This document shows, piece after piece, positions 35,227 to 47,517 of a stretch of DNA of 64,000 nt. The DNA is taken from the NCBI GenBank assembly GCA_029747015.1, contig JAKOGI010000142.1, positions 890,001 through 954,000 on the forward strand, in the 5' to 3' direction. A model generated the notes under the pieces. That model ran no database searches. It was not told where the DNA came from and worked only from the letters and a program-made list of their open reading frames with translations. The position numbers were made by a program, and so were the translations under genes. The first letter of the stretch is position 1. Each line of letters begins with the position of its first letter. The stretch comes from Carnegiea gigantea. Taxonomy: Eukaryota > Streptophyta > Magnoliopsida > Caryophyllales > Cactaceae.

Positions 35227-36329
35227 GAAAATCCAAGCCGTTTTTTGGGTTCGGTTAAGCTATTTTTTGGTTTGATTACCGATTAACCTTTCATTTTTTA
35301 TGTTTAAATTTTTTTATCAAAATTAAATTTCAGTTACCATTGACAAATAATAAAAAAAAGGTCTATTTCTTACCTAAAATTTTCATTCTTTATTGTAAAT
35401 TTTTTAAAAAAATTATTTTGGTTCGGTTAACCGAATTTTTAAACCGTCCAAATCGTAACCGAACTAAAAACCGATTTTTTTGGTTCGGTTAATTGAACTG
35501 ACTTTTTTTAAAATTTCTGTTCAATTAATCGATTTTTGAGTTTTTCAATTCGATTTTCACTTTCATTTTTTTTTTTTTTGGGTTTTACACACCCCAAGTA
35601 CAAACCACACATGAACAAAATGAAATCAAACTTGAAATAAAACTTTCAAATCTAGTACATTTCGCTGCCCGAGATACACCCGTTAAGGTCATGTTCTTTT
35701 CATGGGTAAATAAGCATTATCAGCTTTCCGTAATCCTTCTCAATTATTATTAATCTTTACCATTCATCCCAAAAGATTTCAATCTTTACCAATCCTTAAT
35801 CTTTTCTATTCTTCCCAATCCCCACCATTTTCTCCATTTTATTTTCATTGCTTAAAAAAAATTATTAACTCTTTTTAATTCTCACCAATGTTTATCTGTT
35901 GTTGGGAAAAAAAAAAAAACACAATTCTAATAATTTATTTTCAATCATTATCTTTTACCAGTTTTGGGCCCGGGGGCTCAGCAATTTTATGGTACGTATC
36001 TATGTCCATATAAATATAGGCATTCCAATATAACTGGCCATGCATCTAGTAGTCTACCACATTTTTAGATGTAGACTTTAACATTTATTTTAGATGTGGA
36101 CTTCAAAAATTATCATGAAAAAATACATTGTAGGAAACAAAGATACAATACAGGTAAGAAAAAGATACACTATCGGCAAAAAAAGATACACTAAAATTAT
36201 CAGTACATTGTCGAAAAGATCCATTAAAAATTATCAACTAATAACAATCTCAAATATTCTAATTCATAAAATAACTATTGGCTAATGAATATAATAATTA
36301 CTAACATTATTATTGTAATGAAGATCGTC
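35227..36329. other. Intergenic, nothing recognised
   Basis: Repeated GGTTCGGTTAA/TTAACCGA motifs at ~35240-35540 suggest another degraded repeat, but no ends were found. Confidence 0.4.
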
Positions 36330-36448
36330 AACATCAAGAATCCAATGAACAAGAATATGATCTTCAGGAACTATTACTATAAGAAGTTAACTCCCTAACA
36401 TCAAACACCCAACGAACAAGAATATGATCTTCAGGAGCTATTACTACA
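36330..36448. repeat. Tandem duplication of a ~65-bp unit
   Basis: GAACAAGAATATGATCTTCAGGA followed by CTATTACTA occurs twice about 65 bp apart, preceded in both cases by AACATCAA. Confidence 0.65.
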
Positions 36449-36450
36449 AG

Positions 36451-36660
36451 TAGGGCTGTCAAACGGGTCGGGTCGGGTCGATCCATTTAATAAACGGGTC
36501 AATTTCGTGTCGGCTTTGAAAATAGCTTAGATTTGTTCAAAACTGAAAAATAACAAGTTTTCACACTAAACGGTCAAATCGTGTCGACTTTGGGTCGAAA
36601 TCGATTCAGTTCGGGTCGAGTTCGTATTTCTCTCGATAAATTCGGGTCGAATTTGAACTG
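36451..36660. mobile_element. MITE-like repeat of the AGAGCTG family, inverted copy
   Basis: Starts TAGGGCTGTCAAACGGGTC. The interior TAATAAACGGGTCAATTTCGTG and AACAAGTTTTCACACTAAACGG mirrors 35006-35226. The right end is directly abutted by the element starting at 36668. Confidence 0.55.
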
Positions 36661-38367
36661 AATTATTGGCCCTGTTTGGTAATCAGCTGTTAGCTGTTTG
36701 AATTAGATGTTTACATTAACTGTTTGAATTAACTATTTCTAGAAAAAATGTTTGGTAAAATTAGCTGTTTTTAGAAAATATGTGTGGTAAAATTCCATTG
36801 ATGCCCTTTCTCTAAAATACTTTTCAATTGAATAAGTTTTTAGCTATTGATCATCTTATTTTGTTTTTAAAAAAATTAATATATATCATATGTATAAATT
36901 AGCTTCATCCTTGAAACTTTATTTTTTTATTAATTTAAATAACTTGTGTTCATTACTTATTTTCTTTCGTTTTCAATATTTACTTACTTATATAATGCCT
37001 ACAACTTAATTATAACCTTTGTTATTTTTAGATATGCTTATTTTTTTTATGAATTGCAATTAACATGAGCTTGCATCTATATTTTTATCATGAATTGAAA
37101 TATGTATGGATTTCAAATAATTTAATCTTCATCAACCCCAAAGAAAACTAGGAATATGATTTATTAATGACAATAGGGAGGGTGGAGATGAAGGTGGGGA
37201 GGTTGAGTTGAAGAAATTGAAAGTAAAAGTTGAAGAAATCTCTCTCGTCCTCTTTCTCTCTCTCTTTCTTCTTTCTCTTCCTAGTGCATTTTGTTCGTCC
37301 AAAACTTGTCAGATTGGATGCATCAATGAGTTGTGAATGACTTTCTGAATTGCTGTTTTCTACCGGTTTTCTCCAGCAACATTTCCAAGCTTTTTCCGAC
37401 AACATTTCAAAGCTTCCATCCGTATTTGTTGCAATTAGCATCACATACAGATACAAACCTAGAAAGAGCCCAGTGGCTGTAATCTAGTGAGGTGAACTCC
37501 TGTTTTCGGCAGGATTCATCTCAGCACCAGCCCGTCTTTGCCGGCGCATCTCTGCTCGTATGTCTGCCGGAGCTTTACAAGACTGGCTGCTACAGCTTTA
37601 CGACGGCCAGAGCCGGGTCATCAGCGGTAACATCTATTACTCCCGTTACTCAACCTTACCCCTATCCTTGTCCTGGTTCTGACTGTTCCCTACCCACTGC
37701 CCCACGGTTGCAGCTCACCGCCTCTGGTGGGTGTCCCCAGTAAGGCTAAGGTTGAATCGACCACTCAGTACCTAGGCTTTCAACCGTTATAGACTGGGCT
37801 TGCTGGCTCCATTCTATTTTTGTGTTTAGTGTACATCCATAGCCACATAGGCTCCTTCTGGCTTTTACCTCCTTTAGAATTCTTGTGGTTTTTATTATTG
37901 TTTTTTGGAGTGTAGTCTTTTCCGTTGCCGCCTTTCTTCACTATTGCTTTGTTGTGGTAGCAGTTATTAGTCCCTATAAGGTTGCATTTATTGGCTGTTA
38001 TTAGTCCTCATACGATTAATATTGCTTTACCAACATCAGTGTTTCCTATTGTTTTTGTTATTGTTTTAATATTATTATTAGTAGCATCACCACTTGCTTT
38101 GTAGTACTTAGCCTTTATCTACTACGATTTAAACTCCTTACAATCTCACTATTATTGGTGCCGGGTATTATTGTTGTTAATATTGTGGTAACTATTCTAG
38201 CTTTTGTATTACTGTTACTACTTTATTTGTTCCTGTTTACTGATAGTATTATTTTTATTATTAATATTAGTTATTCAGTTTTTTCGGTATTTGCTATTGT
38301 TATTCTGCTTCTGCTTTGATCTGCTTAAAGCATTTTACTTTGTGAGGTCGTGCCCCCACTTCGATTG

Positions 38368-38375
38368 GATTTTGC

Positions 38376-38430
<55 letters not shown>

Positions 38431-38470
38431 GTTTATTTGTTATTATTATTATTATTTATTTGTTATTAGT
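38368..38470. repeat. (ATT)n microsatellite inside the LINE 5' region
   Basis: About 25-30 ATT units with a few interruptions, directly before the coding part of the LINE. Confidence 0.9.
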
Positions 38471-38516
38471 TGGTAGACCTCTAGGGTGTTCGCGGACTTC
38501 GTAGGCGTCTACGCCT

Positions 38517-41426
38517 GTGGCGAGCTATGCAGCTGTTTCAGCCTGTCCTCCAGGAAGTTTTGGGGTTGGGAGGCATTTAGGATTGCGGAAGGTACGCCTA
38601 GCGTCCTGGAATATTGGTTCTCTCACGGGTAAGTCGATAGAATTAGTTAAGGCTTTGCGTAGGCGTAAGATTAGTATAGCGTGTGTCCAGGAGACGAAGT
38701 GGGTTGGGGTTAAAGGTAGAGAGATCGATGAGTACAAACTTTGGTATTCGGGGTCAACCAAGGCGAAGAATGGAGTTGGCATCCTGGTTGTGAAGGAAGT
38801 GAGGCGTAAGAGCGATCGGATTATGGCCATTAAAGTTTTGGTGGGTTCAGTTTTTGTGAACGTGGTGAGTGTATATGCGCCCCAAGTAGGCCTGTCGGAG
38901 GAAACTAAGAAGCTCTTTTGGGAGGATCTAGATGCGGTCACCCAAGAGGTCCCTCGGAGCGAGAAACTGTTCATAGGAGGAGACTTTAACGGCCATATTG
39001 GCGCATAGGCAGCAGGTTATGAGGGGGTCCACGGGGGTTTAGGTTTCGGAGAAAGAAACGCGGGAGGGGTCTCTGTATTAGACTTTGTGGTGGCCTTTGA
39101 TTTGTTGGTGGCCAACTCCTTTTTCAAGAAGAAGGAGGATCACCTAGTGACCTTCAAGAGTAGCTCCTGCAAGACACAGATTGACTATTTCCTCACGAGG
39201 AAGGAAAGTCGGAGATCGTGTAAGGACTGCAAAGTGATTCCTAGCGAGTTTCTGGGAACTCAACATAGGTTGCTGGTTCTAGATGCAGAGTTCAAGTATC
39301 CTAGGAGGACGAAAAGGAGAATCGGAGATCCCAGAATTAAGTGGTGGACCCTCACGAAGGAGAAGGCGGGGTTAATAGCAGAAAGAATAGCCGAAGAGGG
39401 AGCTTGGAGGAGGGCAGAAGACGCCGATTCGATGTGGGAGGCTGTGGCGGATTGCATCCGAAGGTCGACTAAGAAAACCCTAGGTCTTTCCTGGGGAGGC
39501 GGGAACAGGATGGAGGGCGTCTGGTGGTGGAACGAAGAGGTGAAGGAGAAAGTGAAGGCCAAAAAAGATGCTTTCGCGGAGTTTATAAGCAGTAGTTCGG
39601 AGGAAGAGAGGGAGCAAAAGAAGATTGGATACAAGGCGGCCAAGAAGGTAGCCAGAAAGGCGGTGGCAATAGCAAAGAGCCAGACTTTTGATAGACTGTA
39701 CCATAGATTGGGGACGAAGGAAGGGGAGAAGGAGGTTTTCAAACTGGCTAGGGCGAGGGAAAGGAAGACTAGGGATTTGGGAGTGGTAAGGTGCATCAAG
39801 GACGAAGAAGGTAAGGTGCTGACTGAGAATGATGAAATTAGAGAGAGATGGCAAAGGTTCTTTGCTAAACTTCTCAATGGGGAAGGAGTGCGAGACGACT
39901 TTAGTAGGGGCGGAGAGTGTAGCGATCAGCGAGCGGGCGACCTTATAGCAAAGGAGGAGATTAGGGAGGCCTTGAAGAAGATGACGAATGGGAAGGCCGT
40001 GGGCCCAAACCAGATTCCAGTGAAAGTTTGGAAGTTTATGGGGGAGGTAGGGGTAGATTGGCTCACGGAGCTGTTTAATGTTAGTTACAGGACCGCCAAG
40101 ATGCCCGGAGAGTGGAGGGACAACACAGTCATCCCACTGTACAAAAACAAAGGGGATATTCAAGTTTGTAATAACTTTAGGGGTATTAAACTGCTCAGTC
40201 ACACTATGAAGCTATGGGAGAGGATGATTGAGAGAAGGTTACGCGAGATTGTAGAGATTTCAGAGAACCAATTTGGTTTCATGTCAGACAGCTCTTCCAC
40301 TGAGGCGATCCACCTCCTCAGAGGGCTCATGGGCTTGTTCAGGGATAAAAAGGTGGATCTCCATATGGTGTTCATTGACCTAGAAAAAGCGTATGATCGA
40401 GTCCCAAGGGAGGTATTGTGGAGGTGTTTAGAAGAGAAAAGGGTGTCACCCGCGTATATCCGAGTAATTAAAGATATATACGAGGGAAGGCGGACGCGTG
40501 TTAGGACACCCGGAGGGGTCTCTAAGGACTTCGCTGTTAGTATGGGCCTTTATCAGGGCTCCGCCCTAAGCCCGTTTTTTTTCACTTTAGTTTTGGATGA
40601 ACTCACTAGAGGAATCCAGGATGAAGTGCCTTGGTGCATGTTATTTGCAGATGACATCATTCTTATCGATGTGACCAAGCAGGGGGTAAATGACAGGTTG
40701 GAGAGTTGGAAGCATACGCTGGAAGTTAGGGATTTTCGGTTAAGTAGATCAAAAACGGAGTACCTCTATTGCTGTTTCAGTAGTAGGATAGAAGAAGGGG
40801 GAGAAATCACATTGGATGAGAGGGTGATACCAAAAGTCGCTAAATTTAAGTATCTGGGCTCGATCATCCAGTAAAATGGGGACATTGATGAGGATATTAG
40901 CCAGCGGATAAGAGTGGGTTGGCAAAAGTGGAAGTCAGCATCAGGGGTACTGTGTGACAAGCGAGTGCCCCTAGGATTGAAAGGCAAAGTCTATCGGATG
41001 GTAGTTAGACCAGCTGTTCTCTATGGATCGGAGTGTTGGCCTCTAAAGAAGACGCAGGCCCAAAGGTTGATGGTAGCCGAGATGAGAATGATCAGGTGGA
41101 TGTGTGGTTTTACGAGATTGGACAGAATTAGGAATGGAGTAATCAGGAGCTTAGCTGAAGTGGCCCCCATAGAGGAGAAGATGAGGGAATCGAGGCTCAG
41201 ATGGTTTGGCCACGTAAAGAGGAGAAGTGTGGCCGCCCCAGTGAGGAGGTGCGAATTGATCGTCCCCCCTGGTGGAAAGAGAGGGAGGGGTAGACCGAAA
41301 AAAAGCCTAGAGGAAGTGGTTAGAGAGAACTTGAGAGTTGCCGGTCTGACGGAGGACATGGCTCAGGATAGGAGGTTGTGGCGGGATAGGATTGGAGTCT
41401 CTGATTGTAGGGGACCAGACGCGTAG
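38517..41426 (+). pseudogene. RTE LINE polyprotein (AP endonuclease plus reverse transcriptase), two in-frame stops
   Basis: One reading frame covers 38517-41426 (about 970 codons), broken only by TAG at 39006-39008 and TAA at 40872-40874; there is no frameshift. The N-terminal AP-endonuclease has VRLASWNIGSLTG, CVQETKW, YAPQ and GGDFNGHIGA. The reverse transcriptase has NGKAVGPNQIPVKVW, IPLYKNKGD, VFIDLEKAYDRVP (motif A), GLYQGSALSPFFF (B) and FADDIILI (C, catalytic aspartates intact). The C-terminus has [13 protein letters not shown] [12 protein letters not shown] and the RRW-x-GH-like [12 protein letters not shown] motif. These proteins are often misannotated in plants as craniofacial development protein 2-like. 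The first codon shown is GTG; the true start may be upstream. The copy looks recent but dead. Confidence 0.9.
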
Positions 41427-42120
41427 ATGGTAGTAGCTCCGGTGGGGGGGGCGGGTTTGGTTTTGGGGTGCTTGTCTGCAGGTCGTGCTTTTCTGGGATG
41501 TGACGGCATCTAGTGACGGCATCTAGCGCCCCTGATGGGTTGAGGTATGTCTCTACTCCTTGGTTATTTCGCTCTCCGACACATTTTCTCCTCCTTGGTT
41601 TTGGTTTGCATTCGTTTTCTCTATAAACTTTTTTCAAAAATTGTTTTGTGGGTCTTAAGGAATCGACCTCTCTATGGGTAGAAATACCGGTAGGGGTAAG
41701 GTTGCCTACAGTTGGATCTCCCCAGACCCCGCGAAAGCGGGACCCACACTGGGAGTTGTTGTTGTTGTTGTTGTTGTTGTATGTAATTTTGTTAAACTTT
41801 TGGGTAATACTGTAATTTTCACAAATAGCTATTTTCAAAAGGCTAATGGAAATAACTGTTTGAAAAAGAGCTGTCTGAGGCAAAACAGCTCTTTTAAACA
41901 AATGTTTACCAAACACCTCTTTATCTATTTAACTTAGTCAAAACAGCTAAAGTCTCTCCAAATAACTCTTTTTTTTTCAAACAACTATGTTACCAAACAC
42001 CCCCCATTGTGTCGGATTAGTCTTTGACAGCTCTAACCACAAGAAGTTACACGCACAATGTATGCACGGTACACACGTTTGTAACATAAGATGTTCTCAC
42101 GGCTGCAAGACCCTTTATGC

Positions 42121-42129
42121 TTTCGCGCC
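42121..42129 (+). promoter_or_regulatory. E2F-type site upstream of hAT-derived gene 1
   Basis: TTTCGCGCC, matching the E2F consensus, followed by a C/T-rich leader. The same 9-mer lies at the homologous place in the other two paralogues (47860, 54384). Confidence 0.6.
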
Positions 42130-42242
42130 TTTTCCCCCATCACTGGCGCGCTTCTCTCTCTCTCGCTCTATCTCTCTCCCTCTCGCGTGTACTTCCTCGT
42201 ATTTGCTTCGTGGAAGTTGAACGCTTTCGCCATTCACGCAAG

Positions 42243-42248
42243 GTGAGC

Positions 42249-42285
<37 letters not shown>

Positions 42286-43320
42286 TTATTCGATTTTTGC
42301 TGCTGCATTTTCATTCAATGTTCATATTTATTTCTGTATATATTTTGCATCTTGGTGCTTAAGAATCAAGGGGGGAAATCGATGCTTGAACGAACATATT
42401 ATGTTCTGGCTTCGATTATATTTTATGCGAGGCTTCAATTCGAACTCTGGTGGTAATGAACAGTGAATTTTGTGGCTTTGCGGGGAGATTGTGCTGATAA
42501 ATTTTGGGGCCAACGCAATTTAGGGTTTAGCCTCTGCTTTAGACTTCATAAGGCAACGTTCATGACTTGAGGTATCGTTTGCTATATTCCTCAGTTTGTT
42601 CAATTTTTCAATTTTAATTGCCTTTCTTCAGAATGAGTAATGATTGTTGTCAAAGACGTGAACTTTTCGCACTTCGAAACCAAAATGGGCAAACTTTATT
42701 TCATACTGTAGAAGCAATAAGCAAAAAGTAGTCTCCAAATCGAACATGTATTGAAGAAAAGCAAGAATGTTTTTTTGGGTAGATTACTTGCTCATCTTGT
42801 TGAGGACCCATTTGTTCTTGCAGAAGATTGTTCATGTAGGAAACTTGATTGTGCTTTGAAAACCCTAGTCCCTTTGAAGTGGCATTTTCTTTCTCGGTTT
42901 TATAGTTTTTTTTTTTTTGTTTGATATATTTGGTGCACATTTTGTATGACAAGACAACTCCCAGTGTGGGGCTCACTTCGGCGGGGTATGAGAAGATCTA
43001 GATGTAGGCACCTTTACCTCCACAAGCATTTCTGTTAGTAGAGATACTGATTTCTAAAGGCCCGTACTTGTTGTCCTTCTAAAAGGGTGCAAAGAAAAAT
43101 ATCTGCTAGTGGTTTTTATGCGGAACATTTTATATATCAATTCATGGTTCGCTATTCTATTCCAATGACCGTTATTCTCATATTTTTCCCTTTCAGGCTT
43201 GTCTATTTTCTTTTTATGTGGACAAATTGGTTTGTAGAACTTAAAGTTGCTTTAGAATCTTTGAAATTTGCATAATTTCTGTTGTACTTTACTAAATTTA
43301 TCATGTGACTATCGCATCAG
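42243..43320 (+). other. 5'UTR intron of hAT-derived gene 1
   Basis: Donor AAG|GTGAGC at 42243 follows a CT-rich leader. Acceptor CGCATCAG ends at 43320, directly before GTTGACATG. It contains a (GT)n run (42252-42281), a conserved TTTAGGGTTTAGCC block also seen in gene 3 (~54712), and an RTE 3' fragment (42950-43066). Confidence 0.7.
42950..43066 (-). mobile_element. RTE LINE 3'-end fragment in the leader intron of gene 1
   Basis: CAACTCCCAGTGTGGGGCTC followed by GGCGGGGTATGAGAAGATC and GATGTAGGCACC matches the reverse of the LINE 3' region at 41690-41760. It is absent from the homologous introns of genes 2 and 3. Confidence 0.65.
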
Positions 43321-43326
43321 GTTGAC

Positions 43327-45516
43327 ATGTCCTCTGGGGGTTCAAACATGGAGCCTACTGCTCCAGGTGATGAAGTTCAATCGTCAAAACCGGCCACAGC
43401 TGCATCTTCTGAAGCATCATCTGAGGATGGTGATGTGTATTCGATTCAAACTTCTGACATGTTTGATAGACCTTTGTCTGCCCGAGCTGAACGACTAGTT
43501 ACCCATCATCAGATTACGTTTGATCCAATGACAATAAGGAGAGAGTTGGCAAAAGCTATTATTCTACATGATTATCCCCTCTCTATCGTCAATGATAGGG
43601 GTTTTAAAGAACTCTTTTTTGCTGTTTTTCCTTCTATTTCTCAAAGCATACTGAAGAGTGACATATTGAATATATATGAATTTGAGAAGACTCGCTCAAT
43701 GGAATTGTTCGAGGACATCGACAGTAAAATTGCCATCACTACACACATGTGGGTTTCTAGTGACCAAACTAAGAGCTTTGTTGCTATCACAGGACATATG
43801 ATTTATGATGATTGGAAAGTTCGGCCTCGCATGATGAGGTAAACTACGAGATCTATTGCTATTACAGGAGTACTACATATATTTGTACTGTGTCAAACTT
43901 GATCCTCATATTAACCCCCCCAACCTTTCTAATGCTAGGTTTGTAAATGTGCCCCATTTGTCTACACCTGACTTGCTTGCCAAGATCATGCTAGAGTGTT
44001 TTTTCGCTTGGGAGGTGGAAACGAAACTCTCAACTGTCACAATTGAAAACAGCTCCTCTGATCTTATGCTTTCTGACATTTTAATCGATAAACTTTCCAG
44101 CACTTCACTTCTTTTGGGGGGAAAATTGCTACGAACAGAATGTTTTGCACATGTTGTGAGCTTGATGGTGCAAGATGCCTTTGCTGTGGTCGGCAATGTC
44201 ATCGAGAAAATTCGTGATAGCATCTTGTTTTGGAATGCAACACCTCAAAGAGAAAGAGAATTTAAGGAAGTATCTCGCGATTTGGGGATATCTGTTAGCA
44301 AGAATAATCTGATGCATGATTCTGTCTCCAAGTGGAACACAACCTTCTTAATGCTGCAAACAGCTCTATTATACAAGACCGTGTTTTCTCATCTGAGGAA
44401 GTCTGAATCCCAGTTCTCCTGTATGCCATCTGAGGAAGAGTGGGGGTTGTTGGAGGAAATTTGCCAGAAGCTGAAGTTGTTTTATGATGCAATGAAACAT
44501 GTCTCAAAATATAATACTGCGAACTTTGGTCTGCCGCAGTTTTGTGAGATTAAACTTACTTTGTCTCGGTGGATTACGTGTGATAATATGCAGGTGAGAG
44601 AGATGGCATTGGCAATGCTAGAAAAATTCAACAAATATTGGCTTGCTGTGCGTGATATTTTTGCGGTTGCATCCGTCCTTGATCCTAGATTTAAGCTACA
44701 GTTTGTCAAATTCTGTTTCCCAAAAATTTATGGAGAGGCAGCTCAAATTGAAATTGAGCACATTCGACAAATTTGTCATGACTTGTTTAATGAGTATCAG
44801 GCTAACTTGGATTTGGAGAAAGCTAATGGTGACAATTCTTCATCATCCAGCATACAAGACTCTGATAATTACGAGCCTTGGGAGAGGATCGAAAGGCTTT
44901 ATAAGAAGCATCTTCGTGATGAGAGAAAAAGAAAGAAGGAAGAACCTAAGAAACATGAGTTGGATGCTTACTTGGAAAGCCAGAGGATCCCAGTTGGTGG
45001 GAGTGTTGGAAATTTTGATACTTTGTCTTGGTGGAAGGAGACGTCTGAATACCCTACCTTGAAAAAGATGGCTAGAGATATTCTGGCTATTCCGATTTGT
45101 TCAGTTCCTCCTGAGAATATATTTGATGTTGGTGGCAGTGTTTTGAGTCCGCATCGTACCAGACTTCATCCAAATATGGTAGAGATGTTGATGTGTGCTC
45201 AGAGTTGTCTATGGACAAGTATCAAAGGTAACATATCCATTTCCTTGAAGAAGAAATCTGTATCGAATTAGCTTCCAGTCTAATATACTTGAAAATGTTT
45301 GGTACCTAGGCTCTTATTCGATCACCAATTCCTATTCTTGGGGAACGAGCTATGATTACGATGCTGTTGAAGATCATGCTGCCGAAGGGGTAAATTATGC
45401 AATCTCCTACTGTACTAAACTTTTCAATTACATTTGCATAGTTCTTATTTAATTGAATATCTGTTGACTAAATCTATCTTGGTGTAAAATGTCAGGACAA
45501 GTCAGTTCAATCATGA
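43327..45516 (+). CDS. hAT-transposase-derived protein 1 (RICESLEEPER-like, BED-less), spliced, ~633 aa
   Basis: Model: exons 43327-43838, 43939-45227, 45310-45389 and 45496-45516; the lengths sum to 1902 bp, a multiple of three, ending TGA. All introns are GT-AG. The N-terminus is Ser-rich (MSSGGSNMEP) with no BED zinc finger. Then come the hAT core (FDPMTIRRELAKAIILHDYP; IAITTHMWVSSDQTKSF; SKWNTTFLMLQTAL; FDKYW-like KFNKYWLAVRD; LDPRFKL) and the C-terminal dimerisation region (WWKETSEYPTLKKMARDILA, CSVPPENIFD). The DDE triad reads H140/E207/E563: the TTD-W aspartate is histidine and the T-DN aspartate is glutamate. Related plant proteins (DAYSLEEPER, RICESLEEPER) are domesticated and developmentally important. 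The tail encoded by exon 3 (SYSITNSYSWGTSYDY) recurs in both neighbours. Inference: a domesticated, non-transposing gene. Confidence 0.82.
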
Positions 45517-46479
45517 TTAGCAGCAGAACCTTTTCGTACCCCTGCTGAAATTGCAGAATTGAATGGAAGTTTGTAAGCATGTCGCTGTGTATTCCTGCAT
45601 TCTATCTGCTGTCTGAAGGCGGAATTTACTGAGTTAGTCAGACTTGGCTAGAAGTGTCCAATGTCAGTACATATTTAGGCGTCACTGATTGCTTTTGGCC
45701 AAGATGAGGGAGGTGCCAAGTGCCCGTTTCCATGCTTGTGTGTCATGCATCTCGCACGAGTACTTTAAGTTAGAATGAAGTGTCTGATTAACAAAGTCTG
45801 ATATGAGCTGTGTAAGCCGCTTCATCCTTTTTGCTAAAATGCTCTCTGAGATGCTAAAAGCATTGTTAAAGACATGATTACATGAATCCTTGTCCTATGT
45901 ATTTGTGCCAATCAAGTTCCCTTTTGTGCTCCTGTACTGTGTAAATCGTATAAGTTTTTTTTTTTTTTTTTGGGTTTGTTTTTTAGGGTGAATGAGAATC
46001 ATAGCATAACGGTGTAATGAGTTTTGTGCTGGAAGTTAAGTGCTTCCATAATCATGGATTAAAGTTGATAAATAAATGTCACTGATCTAAGAGTAGTGCT
46101 ACGTTATCTAGAGTTTCACGTAAGTCATGCCACTCTAATCTATCTTCTGTTGAAACCATACCTTGAACTGTTTTTATTGTAGACATATTGTTAAGAGTAC
46201 AATCTATGATGTTTAGTCAAATAAATCTTAATGATTAACACCGAAATCTTAATTAACTTAGGTTTTAAGCTTCATTTCTTCTTCCATTGTAATGTATTGA
46301 TTTTTATGCCTCATCTGTGCCCCCCCAAAGAACACCGTTCTTGATGTTAACTTGCATGTCAATTCTAATTTAAAGTTTTGACTGTTTATATCTCTTTTGT
46401 TTGGATTCGACCTTGTTCTTTATGGCGCTAAACTAATTTGTAGACTTCAATACTATGTATTATGTAACTTATAACTTCA
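45517..46479. other. 3' flank of hAT-derived gene 1
   Basis: Probable 3'UTR and spacer; a T15 tract lies at ~45957. No gene. Confidence 0.45.
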
Positions 46480-46905
46480 ATATGGTGGCTTGGGTTTGAA
46501 AAATGTAGAAGCTTGGAATAGAGCAGTGATTGCAAAATATGTTTGGGATGTGCCACTGAAGACTGATCATCTTTGCAAAATGTGTTTGAGAAATGCATCA
46601 ACATTGCAAAATGCGGAGTGTGTGTGTTGCCAAGGTCAACCAGAAACAGCTGAACATTTATTCTTTGAAAGCTCATTTGATCAGGGAATCAGAGAAATGG
46701 TCTGGAAATGTCTGAAAGTTCAGTGCAGTGCTACTAGTTTGAATCAGCTTCATGAATGGCTCAGATCATCTATGCTTCATATGCAGCTAGTCAACATAGG
46801 GTTTGGATCGAAACGAATCAGAGACTCTTCAAGCAAAAGCATCGGTCATTTGAATCAGTTTTTCAGCAGATACAATACTAAAAGTCTCAGCAAGATTTGA
46901 TTTAT
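46480..46905 (+). pseudogene. L1-type LINE fragment with a zinc-binding RT (zf-RVT) domain
   Basis: The frame encodes GLKNVEAWNRAVIAKYVWDV, then a zf-RVT-like block with ECVCCQGQPETAEHLFFESS, near the C-terminus of plant L1 LINE reverse transcriptases. The ~45 residues normally between the two blocks are mostly missing and the rest of the LINE is absent. A C10-A9 tract at ~47019 may be the remnant 3' tail. Confidence 0.7.
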
Positions 46906-47517
46906 AGCAGCTATCAATAAAAACTTTGTGAGCAGGTTTTGTATGTTGACAACTTTGAACTGCATTGCCCCATTTCGAGGGGGCAGCGCATGATGGTTTT
47001 CTGTGGTAATTAGTAACCCCCCCCCCCCAAAAAAAAATCAATAGCATACTGATGTTGAATGGTCAAATACGTCATTTGGATTTCACTTGAAATATAATTT
47101 TAAGAAATTACATTGTTTTATATGTGACGAAAATCTACTGGTTTTAAGTCAATTATGACAAAAAAAGAAGGAAAAATCTACTGGTTTTAAGTCAATTATG
47201 AGGCCTTCGACACATTGTCTGTCTTCTATGGTTCAGAGTGACAATAATCTCATGTGTTTGTATCATTGTGTGTGTTGAATGATACTTATATTCAATCTAC
47301 CCCATTTTTCCATTTGAGGCTGTAGATTTTGCTTTGTGGCTGTTTTATTGGAGGCACCTTCGTTTTTTATTTTATTTTATGGGGGCCTATATCGATACAC
47401 ACGCACACCGGACTAGCCCTTGTTTTTGTCCAAACAGTGCCAAAAATCACTATGGCTCTTGAGCTATGCCCACGAGGCAAATCATTCGTAAAGTTTACAT
47501 TGTGTCAAATATTAAAT
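46906..47517. other. Spacer between hAT-derived genes 1 and 2
   Basis: No gene. A ~35-bp motif (AAATCTACTGGTTTTAAGTC) occurs twice at ~47131 and ~47174. Confidence 0.45.

Larger units (their letters stand above)
37490..41780 (+). mobile_element. RTE-type non-LTR retrotransposon (LINE), nearly full length
   Basis: Base composition changes sharply near 37490, from AT-rich to GC-balanced with CCCGT/GCCGG runs, and reverts after a (TTG)n tail at 41757-41780. The element carries a 5' region with an (ATT)n run at ~38370-38470, one long ORF (38517-41426) and a 3' region ending GGACCCACACTGGGAG plus TTG repeats. The same 3' region recurs at 8805, 14929, 42950, 47530 and 61220. Exact 5' end and TSD are unresolved; TGTAAT occurs on both sides but is too short to rely on. 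Confidence 0.85.
36665..42008. mobile_element. TIR element (ATT TSD) split by a nested LINE
   Basis: Left end at 36668: GGCCCTGTTTGGTAATCAGC. The right end at 42005, read inwards, is GGGGGGTGTTTGGTAACATAG. ATT flanks both sides (36665-36667, 42006-42008). Both termini are rich in AGCTGTTTG motifs (36700-36780; 41820-41990). Ends and TSD length resemble the 410-435-bp MITE family. About 4.3 kb of LINE sequence lies inside, so the original element was ~1 kb. Confidence 0.6.

Noticed and set aside
37148..37456. 102-aa minus-strand ORF inside the nested TIR element
   Set aside because: It is rich in Lys/Glu from a CT-rich tract and has no transposase motif.
23304..38470. Short regular repeats as a CRISPR-like array
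   Set aside because: The (TA)n and (ATT)n runs have no spacers and the context is plant nuclear DNA.
39480..40202. 240-aa minus-strand ORF
   Set aside because: It is antisense to the LINE reverse transcriptase, which has clear motifs on the plus strand.
36665..42008. LTR retrotransposon, because of the large nested block
   Set aside because: There are no LTRs, primer-binding site, gag or integrase; the coding part is AP-endonuclease plus non-LTR reverse transcriptase.
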